A stretch of 64,000 bases of DNA from Nocardioides marinus. GTDB taxonomy: Bacteria > Pseudomonadota > Alphaproteobacteria > Rhodobacterales > Rhodobacteraceae. The stretch lies in NCBI GenBank assembly GCA_019801415.1, contig JAHVJD010000002.1, forward strand, positions 186,001 through 250,000. Direction: 5' to 3'. The position numbers and the translations under genes are program-made. Every line of letters begins with the position of its first letter. The stretch's first letter is position 1. Shown one piece after another: positions 19,812-27,971 of this stretch. Below the pieces are notes generated by a model. It had not been told where the DNA came from, did no database searches, and saw nothing but the letters and a program-made list of their open reading frames with translations.

Positions 19812-20118
19812 CAGTCACTTTTTTATGACCGTTTATTGTGGGCAGAGAAACGTTTTTGTGCGTGCGGCGAAAGTCGGCTCTCCGGAAACCTCCATGATTA
19901 CAGCGTGCCTGTGCTGCACCTTGCATGAATGTCGCGTTGGGGCTGCCTGCGGGCAGCTGTGACAGCGACGGCAACCGTCCAGGCCGGTGATGTTTCCGTG
20001 GCGCTGCCGCAATGCCGCTTCGAGCCCTTACTTACCACTGCTGCGTCAAAGACCAAAGGCCGCATTTTTAGCGCCTAGCGCCCTCCAAGTCAGATTAGGC
20101 ACCTTTCTTGGAGCTGTA
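19812..20118. other. non-coding stretch after KAP gene
   Basis: These 307 bases lie between the convergent KAP gene and a small minus-strand gene. GC-rich segments alternate with AT-rich ones. A TTTTTTAT run at about 19818 follows the KAP stop but no stem precedes it. No gene or repeat is supported. Confidence 0.4.
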
Positions 20119-20346
20119 TCATTCCACGCCAAGCAGTTTCTTCAATTCGGATTTTGCGCCTGCATGATGGTTGCCGGACAAAAAATCTGTAGAGCTGAAG
20201 GTCTCGCTTCCTTGGTTCTGAGCCAAGCCATTCACGCGCACATGATCCCAAGAATGCGTGACCAAGCCTGACTCTTCATCGAAACTCCACCAGTCCTCAT
20301 ATTGGCCGAGGTGGCCTTTTTCGGTTCGGAAAAATATCTTGTTCAT
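20119..20346 (-). CDS. small hypothetical protein
   Basis: This 75-residue protein begins MNKIFFRTEKGHLGQYEDWW and reads as a soluble, aromatic-rich domain (WSFDEESGLVTHSWDHVRVNG) with a short charged tail. No family is recognised. A GGTG-rich stretch lies before the ATG. It sits between the KAP NTPase and a small membrane protein within the cargo zone, and could be an accessory gene of the neighbouring defence-type genes; there is no direct evidence for that. Confidence 0.6.
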   Translation of the reverse strand: MNKIFFRTEKGHLGQYEDWWSFDEESGLVTHSWDHVRVNGLAQNQGSETFSSTDFLSGNHHAGAKSELKKLLGVE

Positions 20347-20546
20347 GTTTCACCATTTTGAAGGTTAGCGAAAGGCTTCTAGTCATCGTCGCACTCGTCT
20401 TCCTCAAGTTCTCAGAGTTCACGAAATGCATCGGCCAGTCGCATCGGATTAATCTGTCTCCCGGTCGCCATCCATCCAGATTGTGCAAAAACACACCGAA
20501 TATCGTTGGCGAGCCATTATTATATCCTTTCGCAGCTTTCTTGGAA

Positions 20547-20780
20547 TTATTCTGGTAGAAGCATCAACACGCCCTGAAGTAATGCGCTGAAGCCTGCAAA
20601 GGCTGCCGCTATTGCATTTAGCTTCGATGCTTTCTGCATAGGCGCAAATGCGGAACCAATCATGCTTTCCTCAAAATCCTGGATGGGAACACGTGAAGCC
20701 CGAAACCAATAAAAGGCAGCTATCAATGCTGCGACCACTGAGATCCCGGTCAGCGCCTGCTTTAGGTAGATTTGGTTCAT
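20547..20780 (-). CDS. small two-pass membrane protein, unknown function
   Basis: This 77-residue protein has hydrophobic segments at about 8-26 (ALTGISVVAALIAAFYWFRA) and 56-75 (AIAAAFAGFSALLQGVLMLL) joined by a polar loop. AGAGGTG before the ATG is a good ribosome site. It is followed on the same strand by the 75-residue gene and preceded by the Abi_C gene (27 bases), so the three could be one transcript. Small membrane proteins often accompany exclusion or abortive-infection genes, but none is recognised here. Confidence 0.65.
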   Translation of the reverse strand: MNQIYLKQALTGISVVAALIAAFYWFRASRVPIQDFEESMIGSAFAPMQKASKLNAIAAAFAGFSALLQGVLMLLPE

Positions 20781-20806
20781 ATAATCTGCACCTCTTTTGG
20801 AAAGTT

Positions 20807-21691
20807 TTAACTCGTAAGGTCTACGTTGTGTAGTGACCGATCAGGATACTTCCTCTGCCAGGTTTCAAGTAAAAACAGCGCTGTTGTGCTCGCGGTATGG
20901 ACCGCAAACCGCGCAATCCTTACGTCAATGCGCGCAAAGCCTCTTTCTCTGCCGTGGGCATCGCCTGCATGTGTTCGTAGGGCGCCGACACCGCTTATTA
21001 CGCTAGACAGACCTGAAAGTATTTGACGGACGTCATTCGCAATTTGTGGGTCTATGTCGGTTCTACCTGCTGAAAGACCAAGAGGATCTTTCACGGCATT
21101 ATACAGACCTTGAATGTCCTTCTTGGCCGGTAATGGTATATCAAGCTCGACTAAGATGGATCTGCAGACACTTTCCAATGTGCTGCAAGCAGAGGTAACG
21201 GCTCCTTCTGGATCTAGGCTCAAGCTCTCAAGCGCCCGTTCCAAGTCTCTACGAACTGTGTCAAAGTCCACTTCTTCTGCTAGTCCTGCAAGATCAGATA
21301 AAACCGGGGTATCCTTTCCCGCTTGGACCAAACGGACGCGTGTACCTAACGATTGAAGCTCGTAGCCATCAAAGGACAAGGCGCGGTTCAGATACGTAAC
21401 AACCTCTTGATGACGATCTGGATCTTTCATGAAGTCCCTGGGATCAGCAGCACTTTCAACTATCCTCGTCATTACATCTGCTGCTTCACTGCTGGTGTTC
21501 TGTCGATTCAGACAATCAATCAAACTCGGCACACGAGACCCTTCAACCTTGAAGCTAACGTTGTTCCGCCTCATGAACTGCTCAAGCTTGGTTCCGCTAC
21601 GATAGATACCAATGGGTGGGTCCGGGTCCATGCCACCACCACCGCTGATAATTTCTGCGAGTGCATCAATGCTCTGAGGAGATAAAAACAC
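20807..21691 (-). CDS. abortive infection protein with Abi_C domain
   Basis: This 294-residue protein has a C-terminal half (about 160-280) matching the abortive-infection C-terminal (Abi_C) pattern. SACSTLESVCRSIL is followed by a helical stretch and the block GVGALRTHAGDAHGRE, with Arg239 and His246 arranged like a HEPN-type R-x6-H motif. The N-terminal part is not recognised. Abi_C proteins are linked with phage exclusion in lactococci and occur in many defence islands. The start codon is GTG with only a weak ribosome site. It is one of two unrelated exclusion-type genes in this cargo zone. Confidence 0.78.
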   Translation of the reverse strand: MFLSPQSIDALAEIISGGGGMDPDPPIGIYRSGTKLEQFMRRNNVSFKVEGSRVPSLIDCLNRQNTSSEAADVMTRIVESAADPRDFMKDPDRHQEVVTYLNRALSFDGYELQSLGTRVRLVQAGKDTPVLSDLAGLAEEVDFDTVRRDLERALESLSLDPEGAVTSACSTLESVCRSILVELDIPLPAKKDIQGLYNAVKDPLGLSAGRTDIDPQIANDVRQILSGLSSVISGVGALRTHAGDAHGRERGFARIDVRIARFAVHTASTTALFLLETWQRKYPDRSLHNVDLTS

Positions 21692-21809
21692 AGCTACTAG
21701 TCTTTCTTAGGCTCTTAATTCGTTGTCAGAAAATTGTTGTGCGTTGACTGCGTCCGCATTAGTCATCTTTCTTGGAACCTACGAGACCCAAAGCCCGCAG
21801 CTTTCGTTG

Positions 21810-22304
21810 CTATGTTGGCCTCCATATTCCTTGCGTGTCAGCCATTTCTTGACGGGGCGTGTTCTGAAAAAACACTCCCCAAAGTTTCTGGAGTTTGGCC
21901 TGGTCCCACTCCACCGCAGGGATACCACCCAGGTTTCCGCTTGCAGTTCGTGCGCGTCTAGCTTTTGCAGCCACGACATTCCGGGTGCCTTTACCGCAAC
22001 GAATTGAAAAATCCATTGCCGCCTGTGTTTCTGGGTTCCACGGGAGAGATGTTCCGGTCTCCAAGTCCATCACTGTCACCGCACGCACTCCTATGGCTGA
22101 AAGTGCGGCAAGAATATTGTGTTCCGGATGCCCAAGACATGCGGCCGAAGCGACTACGGGCTTTTCCCCTTCCGTCAGGCTGGCAGTTGCTGCGTCTCGG
22201 TCGTCCATGTAGACCAGCCTATATTCGTCGGCCACATCTAGCCCAGCAGCAGAAAACGCGGCGCGCTGATCTTTGACGCTTAACCCAGCACCCATCGTTC
22301 GCAT
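21810..22304 (-). CDS. divergent resolvase-like protein
   Basis: This 164-residue protein begins MRTMGAGLSVKDQRAAFSAA and carries EKPVVASAACLGHPEHNILAALSAIGV in the middle. Its layout resembles the N-terminal catalytic domain of serine recombinases (R-T-S-x-x-Q, VVxxxxRLGR and a helix). The usual catalytic Ser after the first strand is replaced and the RLGR motif is degenerate, so activity is doubtful. AKARRARTASGNLGG near the end fits the start of a DNA-binding tail. The ATG at 22304 is preferred to an in-frame upstream start because GAGGA lies just before it. Identification is weak. Confidence 0.5.
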   Translation of the reverse strand: MRTMGAGLSVKDQRAAFSAAGLDVADEYRLVYMDDRDAATASLTEGEKPVVASAACLGHPEHNILAALSAIGVRAVTVMDLETGTSLPWNPETQAAMDFSIRCGKGTRNVVAAKARRARTASGNLGGIPAVEWDQAKLQKLWGVFFQNTPRQEMADTQGIWRPT

Positions 22305-22770
22305 AAATCCTCGCAGCCCGATTTTCCATTCTGTATCAATGCTATTACTTAGACGCCGTGATACAGTATTGCTACTTTCTCCCCTGTAGCATGAGCAGGT
22401 TTTCACTGGGCTGATACAGATTTGCAAGAGGTTTGGCAAAGCTCAAGTCGTTTCAACAAGGGCCCGTCACCCTACGTTTCACTAAAACAGACATTGGCGC
22501 ACCTGCAGCTAACGGCAGCAAGGTCCGCATCGCCGCTGTTCGACGGTGGTCTGCCTCTGCACATGTGGCGAAGGTCTGCTATTCTTCGTGCGACCGCGGC
22601 ATGGACCGCCCGTCATGTCGCCAGATCTAACGACTTTGCAAAGGTCACTAACTGCGCATAGCCGTCACAGGTTTGTCACCGCCCGCAGCACAAAAGATTG
22701 CCAACGGGCGGTGTAATCTAAGCAGAAGTCATTCTGGGCCAGTCAAATCAACCCTTCAGCTTGGCTCCAC
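22305..22770. other. intergenic region between resolvase-like gene and RTX gene
   Basis: These 466 bases contain an inverted repeat at 22678-22713 (CACCGCCCG with CGGGCGGTG, 18-base loop) about 60 bases beyond the RTX gene stop, possibly its terminator though no T-run follows. Small frames on the plus strand have no ribosome site. Nothing else is seen. Confidence 0.45.
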
Positions 22771-25700
22771 TCAAGTGAACAGGAAATTATCCGCGTCACT
22801 CAATTCAGCGATTGTCGTATTCTCAACCAACACTGTGGTGGAGGCAAATGTGAACACAACATCATCACCAGATTGCGAGAACGTGATTTGCTCCAGAGAC
22901 TTAGCCCCCAAAGTGATTTCGATTAAATCGCTTCCCTGGTCGAAGTCTGCGATCGTGTCATTTCCATGATTGCGACCGAAGACGAAGGTGTCCGCACCAA
23001 ATCCTCCAGTGAGTAAGTCATCTCCATGCCCACCCTTGAGTGTGTCGTGCCCGCTCCCTCCAGAGAGTTCATCGTGGTCACGACGCCCGAAGAGCCGATC
23101 CGCGCCATATCCGCCTTTGAGAGTGTCGTTACCTTTTCCTCCGAAGAGGTTATCACTCTCTCTCCCACCGGAAAGAAGGTCGTCACCTCGCCCACCATGT
23201 AGGTCATCCGAGCCTGTGTTGCCCTTAAGCGTGTCGCCCCCCCAGCCCCCAACGATTCTGTCATCACCGTCGCGGCCAGCAAGGAAGTCATCGCCGTAGC
23301 GCCCGCGCATTTCATCACTATTTGTGGTGTCAATTTGGTGAAAGTCACCGTATCGAACTGAAGAGGTAGCTACGCTGTAAACATGTTCAGCAGTATCCTC
23401 TCCATCAACAAAGCTAGCGACCACGGTGATTTCCGCATCGACATCATCCAAGGTCAACGTGAAGGTATCGCCCGTGGCCCCGGCAATATCCACACCGTCC
23501 CGCTGCCACTGATAGACGACAGTTCCGAGCCCGTCTTCATCCGAAAGCGTGTGCGAAGCAGTCAGAGTGTGCCCATGCTTTACGTTTCCGGAGATGGTCA
23601 CGCTGCCCGTGGGATCATCATTAACGTTGGCCACAGCCGCGGTCGCGGTACTGACGACGCTTTCGGCAGTCCCTTCGTCATCGGTGTAGCTGGCAGTCAC
23701 CGTGATCGCCGCGCCAACATCATCCTGCGTCAGCGTGTAGCTGCTGCCGGTCGCGCCAGCAATATCGACGCCTCCGCGCTGCCACTGGTAGGTAACCGTG
23801 CCCAGGCCGTCTTCATCGGCCAGCGTGTGGCTTGCGGTCAGCGTCTGGTCCTCGGCCACGGTGCCCGAGATCGTCACGCTGCCGGTAGGATCATCATTGA
23901 CGTTGGCCACAGCCGCGGTTGCGGTGCTGACGACGCTTTCGGCCGTCCCTTCATCGTCGGTGTAGCTGGCGACCACCGTGATCACGGCCCCGACATCATC
24001 CTGCGTCAGCGTGTAGGTGCCGCCGGTCGCGCCAGCGATATCGACGCCACCGCGCTGCCACTGATAGGTGACCGTGCCCAGGCCGTCTTCATCGGCCAGC
24101 GTGTGGCTGGCTGTCAGCGTCTGGTCCTCGGCCACGGTGCCGGAGATCGTCACGCTGCCCGTGGGATCATCGTTGACGTTGGCCACAGCCGCGGTCGCGG
24201 TGCTGACAACGCTTTCGGCAGTCCCTTCATCATCGGTATAGCTGGCGGTCACCGTGATCACGGCCCCGACATCATCCTGCGTCAGCGTGTAGCTGCTGCC
24301 GGTCGCGCCAGCAATATCGACGCCTCCGCGCTGCCACTGGTAGGTAACCGTGCCCAGGCCGTCTTCATCGGCCAGCGTGTGGCTGGCTGTCAGTGTCTGG
24401 TCTTCGGCCACGGTGCCGGAGATCGTCACGCTGCCCGTGGGATCATCGTTGACGTTGGCCACAGCCGCGGTCGCGGTGCTGACAACGCTTTCGGCAGTCC
24501 CTTCGTCATCGGTGTAGCTGGCAGTCACCGTGATCGCCGCGCCAACGTCGTCCTGTGTCAGCGTGTAGCTGCTGCCGGTCGCGCCAGCGATATCGACGCC
24601 ACCGCGCTGCCACTGATAGGTGACCGTGCCCAGGCCGTCTTCATCGGCCAGCGTGTGGCTGGCTGTCAGCGTCTGGTCCTCGGCCACGGTGCCGGAGATC
24701 GTCACGCTGCCGGTAGGATCATCATTGACGTTGGTCACGGTGGAGGTGGCGGAGCTAGTGGCGCTTTCATCAAATCCACCGCCATCGGTGTAGCTGGCAG
24801 TGACGGTGATTTCCGCGCCAACGTCGCCCTGTGTCAGCACGTAGGTGCTGCCGGTCGCGCCCGCGATGTCGGCGCCGTCGCGATGCCACTGGTAGGTGAC
24901 GGTGCCGATGCCGTCCTCGTCTGCCAGCGTATTACTAGCGGTCAGGGTCTGGTCTTCGGCCGCGGTGCCTGAGATGGTGACCCCCCCTGTCGGGGCCGTA
25001 TTGTAGACGGCAATCTTGCCATAGACCCCATCGCTATGTCCATCCTGCCAATTAGATGTCCAGGTGAAGGCCAGGGATCCATCAGTCAATTGCGCCACCG
25101 CAGGTCGGTCCTGCGAATTGCTCGTGGAGCTGTTGATCAGCTCTTCCCCGCCCACCGGGGTTCCGTCACTGGCAAATCGCTGAGCAAATATACCGTCGGA
25201 ATGCGCATCTGCCCCCGAGCTATCGGTCCAGACCACAACAAACCCGCCATCATCAAGGCCGGTAACATGCGGCTCAGATTGATTATCGGTCGTGGTGGTA
25301 TTCACCAGAATTTCAGTTCCGACCGCTGCGCCGGCGCTGTCATACCGCTGCGCGACGACTCCATAGCTCGAACCATCCTGTTGCCAGGATTCCCAAACGA
25401 CAACGAACCCGCCATCTGAGAGAGCTGCAACGGATGAATCTTCTTGATTGGCGTTTGTTGTGGTATTGACTTGGAATTCGTTTCCCACCGTTGCGCCGCT
25501 ACTGTCATAGCGCTGTGCAAAAACGCCGGTGACGCTCCCATCCTGATAAAAGGACGTCCAAGTGACGACAAAACCGCCGCCAGCCAAGGCTGTAACGTCG
25601 CTCTCTTGTTGGGTATAGGCCGTCATAGTATTGACCCGGAATTCGCCGTTGATGGCAGACCCATCCGCGGCATACATCTGACCATAGACCCCGTACGCGT

Positions 25701-26175
25701 CGCCATCATGAAAGTCGGACGTCCAAGTCACGACAAAACCGCCGCCGTCCAATCCGGTTATCGAAGGTGTTAATTGGTAGAACAATGCCTCAGTGTTTAC
25801 TTGGAATTCAGTATCTACGACCGTTCCACCGCCGTCATACCGCTGCGCAAAGACCCCGTACCCGTCACCATCCTGACCTCGGCTATCCCAAGCGATGACG
25901 AAGCCCCCATCAGCAAGAGCGCTGACAACCGCGTTCGCCTGGTCGTGGATAACTTCCGTGTTGACCCTGAATTCGGCCCCCTGCCTGACGCCATCGCTGT
26001 CGTACCTTTGGGCGTAGACGCCGGTACCGACTCCATCCTGGCTATCTGACGTCCAGGTTACGACATAGCCACCGCCGGACAGTGCAGCGATGCTAGGGGC
26101 GTTCTGATCGTCGTATGTATGTGTATTGACCAGAAATTCGGGCACGATTTCAATAAGGGTGGGGGAAGCGGGCAT
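22771..26175 (-). CDS. secreted RTX mosaic protein with propeller-like and Ig-like repeats
   Basis: This 1134-residue protein has three repeat zones. Residues about 13-400 hold seven ~55-residue units of the form EFxVNT-Q-ALxDGGFVVxW-QDG-GVxAQRYD, a number that suits a seven-bladed propeller. Residues about 400-945 hold six 92-residue Ig-like units (GSVTISGTVAEDQTLTASHT), four of them nearly identical. Residues about 955-1075 hold RTX nonapeptides (GGxGxDxLxG), then FVFGRNHGNDTIADFDQ and a C-terminal region typical of type I secretion substrates. It is probably exported by a T1SS encoded elsewhere and folds with calcium outside the cell. No transporter gene is nearby. Its place in a prophage suggests lysogenic conversion or acquired cargo. 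Confidence 0.88.
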   Translation of the reverse strand: MPASPTLIEIVPEFLVNTHTYDDQNAPSIAALSGGGYVVTWTSDSQDGVGTGVYAQRYDSDGVRQGAEFRVNTEVIHDQANAVVSALADGGFVIAWDSRGQDGDGYGVFAQRYDGGGTVVDTEFQVNTEALFYQLTPSITGLDGGGFVVTWTSDFHDGDAYGVYGQMYAADGSAINGEFRVNTMTAYTQQESDVTALAGGGFVVTWTSFYQDGSVTGVFAQRYDSSGATVGNEFQVNTTTNANQEDSSVAALSDGGFVVVWESWQQDGSSYGVVAQRYDSAGAAVGTEILVNTTTTDNQSEPHVTGLDDGGFVVVWTDSSGADAHSDGIFAQRFASDGTPVGGEELINSSTSNSQDRPAVAQLTDGSLAFTWTSNWQDGHSDGVYGKIAVYNTAPTGGVTISGTAAEDQTLTASNTLADEDGIGTVTYQWHRDGADIAGATGSTYVLTQGDVGAEITVTASYTDGGGFDESATSSATSTVTNVNDDPTGSVTISGTVAEDQTLTASHTLADEDGLGTVTYQWQRGGVDIAGATGSSYTLTQDDVGAAITVTASYTDDEGTAESVVSTATAAVANVNDDPTGSVTISGTVAEDQTLTASHTLADEDGLGTVTYQWQRGGVDIAGATGSSYTLTQDDVGAVITVTASYTDDEGTAESVVSTATAAVANVNDDPTGSVTISGTVAEDQTLTASHTLADEDGLGTVTYQWQRGGVDIAGATGGTYTLTQDDVGAVITVVASYTDDEGTAESVVSTATAAVANVNDDPTGSVTISGTVAEDQTLTASHTLADEDGLGTVTYQWQRGGVDIAGATGSSYTLTQDDVGAAITVTASYTDDEGTAESVVSTATAAVANVNDDPTGSVTISGNVKHGHTLTASHTLSDEDGLGTVVYQWQRDGVDIAGATGDTFTLTLDDVDAEITVVASFVDGEDTAEHVYSVATSSVRYGDFHQIDTTNSDEMRGRYGDDFLAGRDGDDRIVGGWGGDTLKGNTGSDDLHGGRGDDLLSGGRESDNLFGGKGNDTLKGGYGADRLFGRRDHDELSGGSGHDTLKGGHGDDLLTGGFGADTFVFGRNHGNDTIADFDQGSDLIEITLGAKSLEQITFSQSGDDVVFTFASTTVLVENTTIAELSDADNFLFT
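23605..24710 (-). repeat. four near-identical 276-bp tandem units within RTX gene
   Basis: The DNA coding Ig-like units 2-5 repeats with a period of 276 bp (92 codons). Adjacent units differ at a few synonymous or conservative sites only, whereas units 1 and 6 outside this span are clearly diverged. This pattern suggests recent duplication or gene conversion and could cause assembly collapse or copy-number variation. Confidence 0.9.
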
Positions 26176-26530
26176 GTTTTGCTCTTTCTAATTGAAAATG
26201 AATGCAAAAGCGCAGATAATTTGCCCACTTCGTATTCTGGCAGCCGTTAAGAACAGGTTGATCGGCCTCTAACACCCGTGAAACTGTCAACTTGCGCGAT
26301 AAACGCACATAATCACAAAGAATTTAGCCCTCAAGGAATAGAGTTCCCATTCTAAGTTGCCGAATTTTCTCCCGACCTGATTGGCACACATCTGCAGTCT
26401 CGCACTGTGAAGTGCGCAGCCGAATCACAGCCATAAGTAGATCATTTTGATTAAGTGGAAAGGCCAAACGCCCAAAGGCCAAACGCCCTTAGCATCCTCG
26501 AAACCGACGAAAAACGAGTCTCCTCGTTTA
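26176..26530. other. intergenic region upstream of RTX gene
   Basis: These 355 bases separate the RTX start from the end of the lysis cassette and must hold the RTX promoter. A perfect 15-bp tandem duplication (AAAGGCCAAACGCCC) lies at 26459-26473 and 26474-26488. An AT-rich stretch over about 26290-26350 is the most promoter-like part. No gene is supported. Confidence 0.45.
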
Positions 26531-26749
26531 CTATCCAACCTTCCGTCCAACCAGAGCTTCGACCTTATCACCACAATCCAGCAAGGCACGCCGGTCCCGG
26601 GACCAAAGGAGCTCCACCTGACGATCGCTGAGCCAGCCGTCGGGGATACGCACTGGCGGCGCGCACGGGTCCACAGCTTCAGTGTAGCGCATTGAGCCGC
26701 CGCACCCGGCCAGGGCCGAGACAGCGAGGCACAGCAACAGGATCCGCAT
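26531..26749 (-). CDS. Rz1-type outer-membrane spanin lipoprotein
   Basis: This 72-residue protein has a short signal peptide MRILLLCLAVSALAGC with a lipobox ending at Cys16, then a Pro-containing linker and LSDRQVELLWSRDRRALLDC. Such a small lipoprotein directly after endolysin and Rz genes is the o-spanin, which with Rz fuses the inner and outer membranes at lysis. GGAGAAGG precedes the ATG. Its 5' part lies inside the Rz gene in another frame (71 bases of overlap), a classical spanin arrangement. Confidence 0.85.
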   Translation of the reverse strand: MRILLLCLAVSALAGCGGSMRYTEAVDPCAPPVRIPDGWLSDRQVELLWSRDRRALLDCGDKVEALVGRKVG

Positions 26750-26954
26750 GGGCCTTCTCCTCCAGTTGGCGTGAAAGTTCATCGCGCGCTCGCAGAGCCT
26801 CGATCCGCGCGGCCTCCAATTTCCGGAACGCCTCGATCTGCGCCAGCTCGCGCGCCTGGTAGCTGGCGCGGTAGTCCGCGGCCCCCTGCCGATAGCCGAA
26901 AGCGGCAGCGGTCGCCAAAGCCGCGAGTGCGGAAAGTACAGCCGCCCCTCTCAT
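26679..26954 (-). CDS. Rz-type inner-membrane spanin
   Basis: This 91-residue protein has an N-terminal membrane anchor (GAAVLSALAALATAAAFGYR) followed by a helical coiled-coil stretch rich in Ala, Glu and Arg (EAFRKLEAARIEALRARDEL), the form of an i-spanin. Its ATG overlaps the endolysin stop by ATGA. The C-terminal coding part overlaps the Rz1 gene in another frame. In the family, the periplasmic coiled coil binds Rz1 and spans the periplasm at lysis. Confidence 0.85.
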   Translation of the reverse strand: MRGAAVLSALAALATAAAFGYRQGAADYRASYQARELAQIEAFRKLEAARIEALRARDELSRQLEEKAHADPVAVPRCLGPGRVRRLNALH

Positions 26955-27679
26955 GCTTCCGCATCCAGCGCCCTCAGGCACATCGATCGCTCCGACAGGC
27001 GGCGATTGGTCAGGCCACGGATCACCCGCCCCCCTGCCCGGTTCCAACGCGGCAACTCATTGCAGGCGCCGCGCAGATCGCCTGCGTTGGCCTTGCGCAC
27101 CAGCGTCGAGCGGCAGGCGGCAGCCGCACCGACATTGTAGGTCCAGGATACCAGCGCGATCTTGACCCCCACGGGCACCTTTGCGGTCAGACATCGGTCC
27201 AATGCGGCCTCGTATCTGACGATTTCCCGCGCCAGAATCGCATCGCACTCCGCTTTGCTGTAGCGATCGCCGGACCTGACCCCCTTGGTTTCCCCATAAC
27301 AGACCGTCCAGACACCGACGATGTCGCGGTAGGCCTGCGTGCGCAACCCTTCCCACTGACCGATGAAGGACACCGCCGAGGCAAGCGCGACCGAACCGCC
27401 CGCGATCAGGCCGACGGTCCGCTTGCGCAGGGCACCGCTCTCATCCCGCCGGAATGCCCGCCACAGGCCCGAAGCGGGCTGCACCAGCACCCGGGCAGGA
27501 ATGGCGAGCAGGTTTACCACGGTCGCCGCCAGGGCAAACCACAGCGGATCCAGACCCAGCATGTCGGGCGTGACCAGCGACACGAACACTGGCGCGACCG
27601 AGAGGACCGCCGCCAGCAGCAGAAGACGGACAGACCAAGCGCCTTTCAGCGTGGCCTGCCAGTTATCGATGAATTTCAT
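26951..27679 (-). CDS. holin-like domain fused to GH24 lysozyme endolysin
   Basis: This 242-residue protein has two N-terminal hydrophobic segments at about 18-36 and 44-66, resembling small phage holin-like (DUF7940-type) proteins that start MKFIDNW. A third segment at about 89-107 (VGLIAGGSVALASAVSFIG) resembles a SAR anchor and runs directly into the GH24 catalytic site: Glu110, Asp119 and Thr125 with E-x8-D-x5-T spacing. The protein would cut peptidoglycan after release from the membrane. GGAG precedes the ATG at 27679. The single frame joins what is usually two proteins. A separate holin gene lies upstream. Confidence 0.85.
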   Translation of the reverse strand: MKFIDNWQATLKGAWSVRLLLLAAVLSVAPVFVSLVTPDMLGLDPLWFALAATVVNLLAIPARVLVQPASGLWRAFRRDESGALRKRTVGLIAGGSVALASAVSFIGQWEGLRTQAYRDIVGVWTVCYGETKGVRSGDRYSKAECDAILAREIVRYEAALDRCLTAKVPVGVKIALVSWTYNVGAAAACRSTLVRKANAGDLRGACNELPRWNRAGGRVIRGLTNRRLSERSMCLRALDAEA

Positions 27680-27740
27680 GGGATTTCTCCATGCCAAAAG
27701 AGCCCGCAGGCGGGCCACAAAGGTTGAATTGTCGGGAAAC

Positions 27741-27959
27741 TCAGTCCGGCAGCTGGCCGGTCATCTTCAACCGCAGCTCATAGCGCTGCAGCCGGTAGGT
27801 CGCGATCTTGTGCCAGAGGTTCACGACGAACCCGGCAAACGCCAGGACAAATCCGCCAATGGCAAGCCACTGCGTGAGGGTGAGCGCGCCAAAGCCCGCG
27901 ATCGCCGCGCCGCTGAGGGTGGAGAGGTTGGCCATGCCCTGGATCTTTTGATCAATCAT
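27741..27959 (-). CDS. putative phage holin
   Basis: This 72-residue protein has two closely spaced hydrophobic stretches at about 14-30 and 32-50 (ALTLTQWLAIGGFVLAFAGFVVNLW) and a basic C-terminal tail (HKIATYRLQRYELRLK). Size, topology and place directly before the endolysin match a class II holin that makes the inner-membrane lesion. It is the first gene of the lysis cassette. No sequence motif defines the family, so the call depends on topology and context. Confidence 0.8.
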   Translation of the reverse strand: MIDQKIQGMANLSTLSGAAIAGFGALTLTQWLAIGGFVLAFAGFVVNLWHKIATYRLQRYELRLKMTGQLPD

Positions 27960-27971
27960 GTTCCCTGCCCC

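Noticed and set aside
20297-20494. 65-codon minus-strand frame and a plus-strand frame at 20358-20558
   Set aside because: Both have weak composition and one overlaps the start of the better supported 75-residue gene.
23383-24972. 529-codon plus-strand frame with internal repeats
   Set aside because: It is the antisense of the Ig-like repeat DNA of the RTX gene, and its repeats only copy that periodicity.
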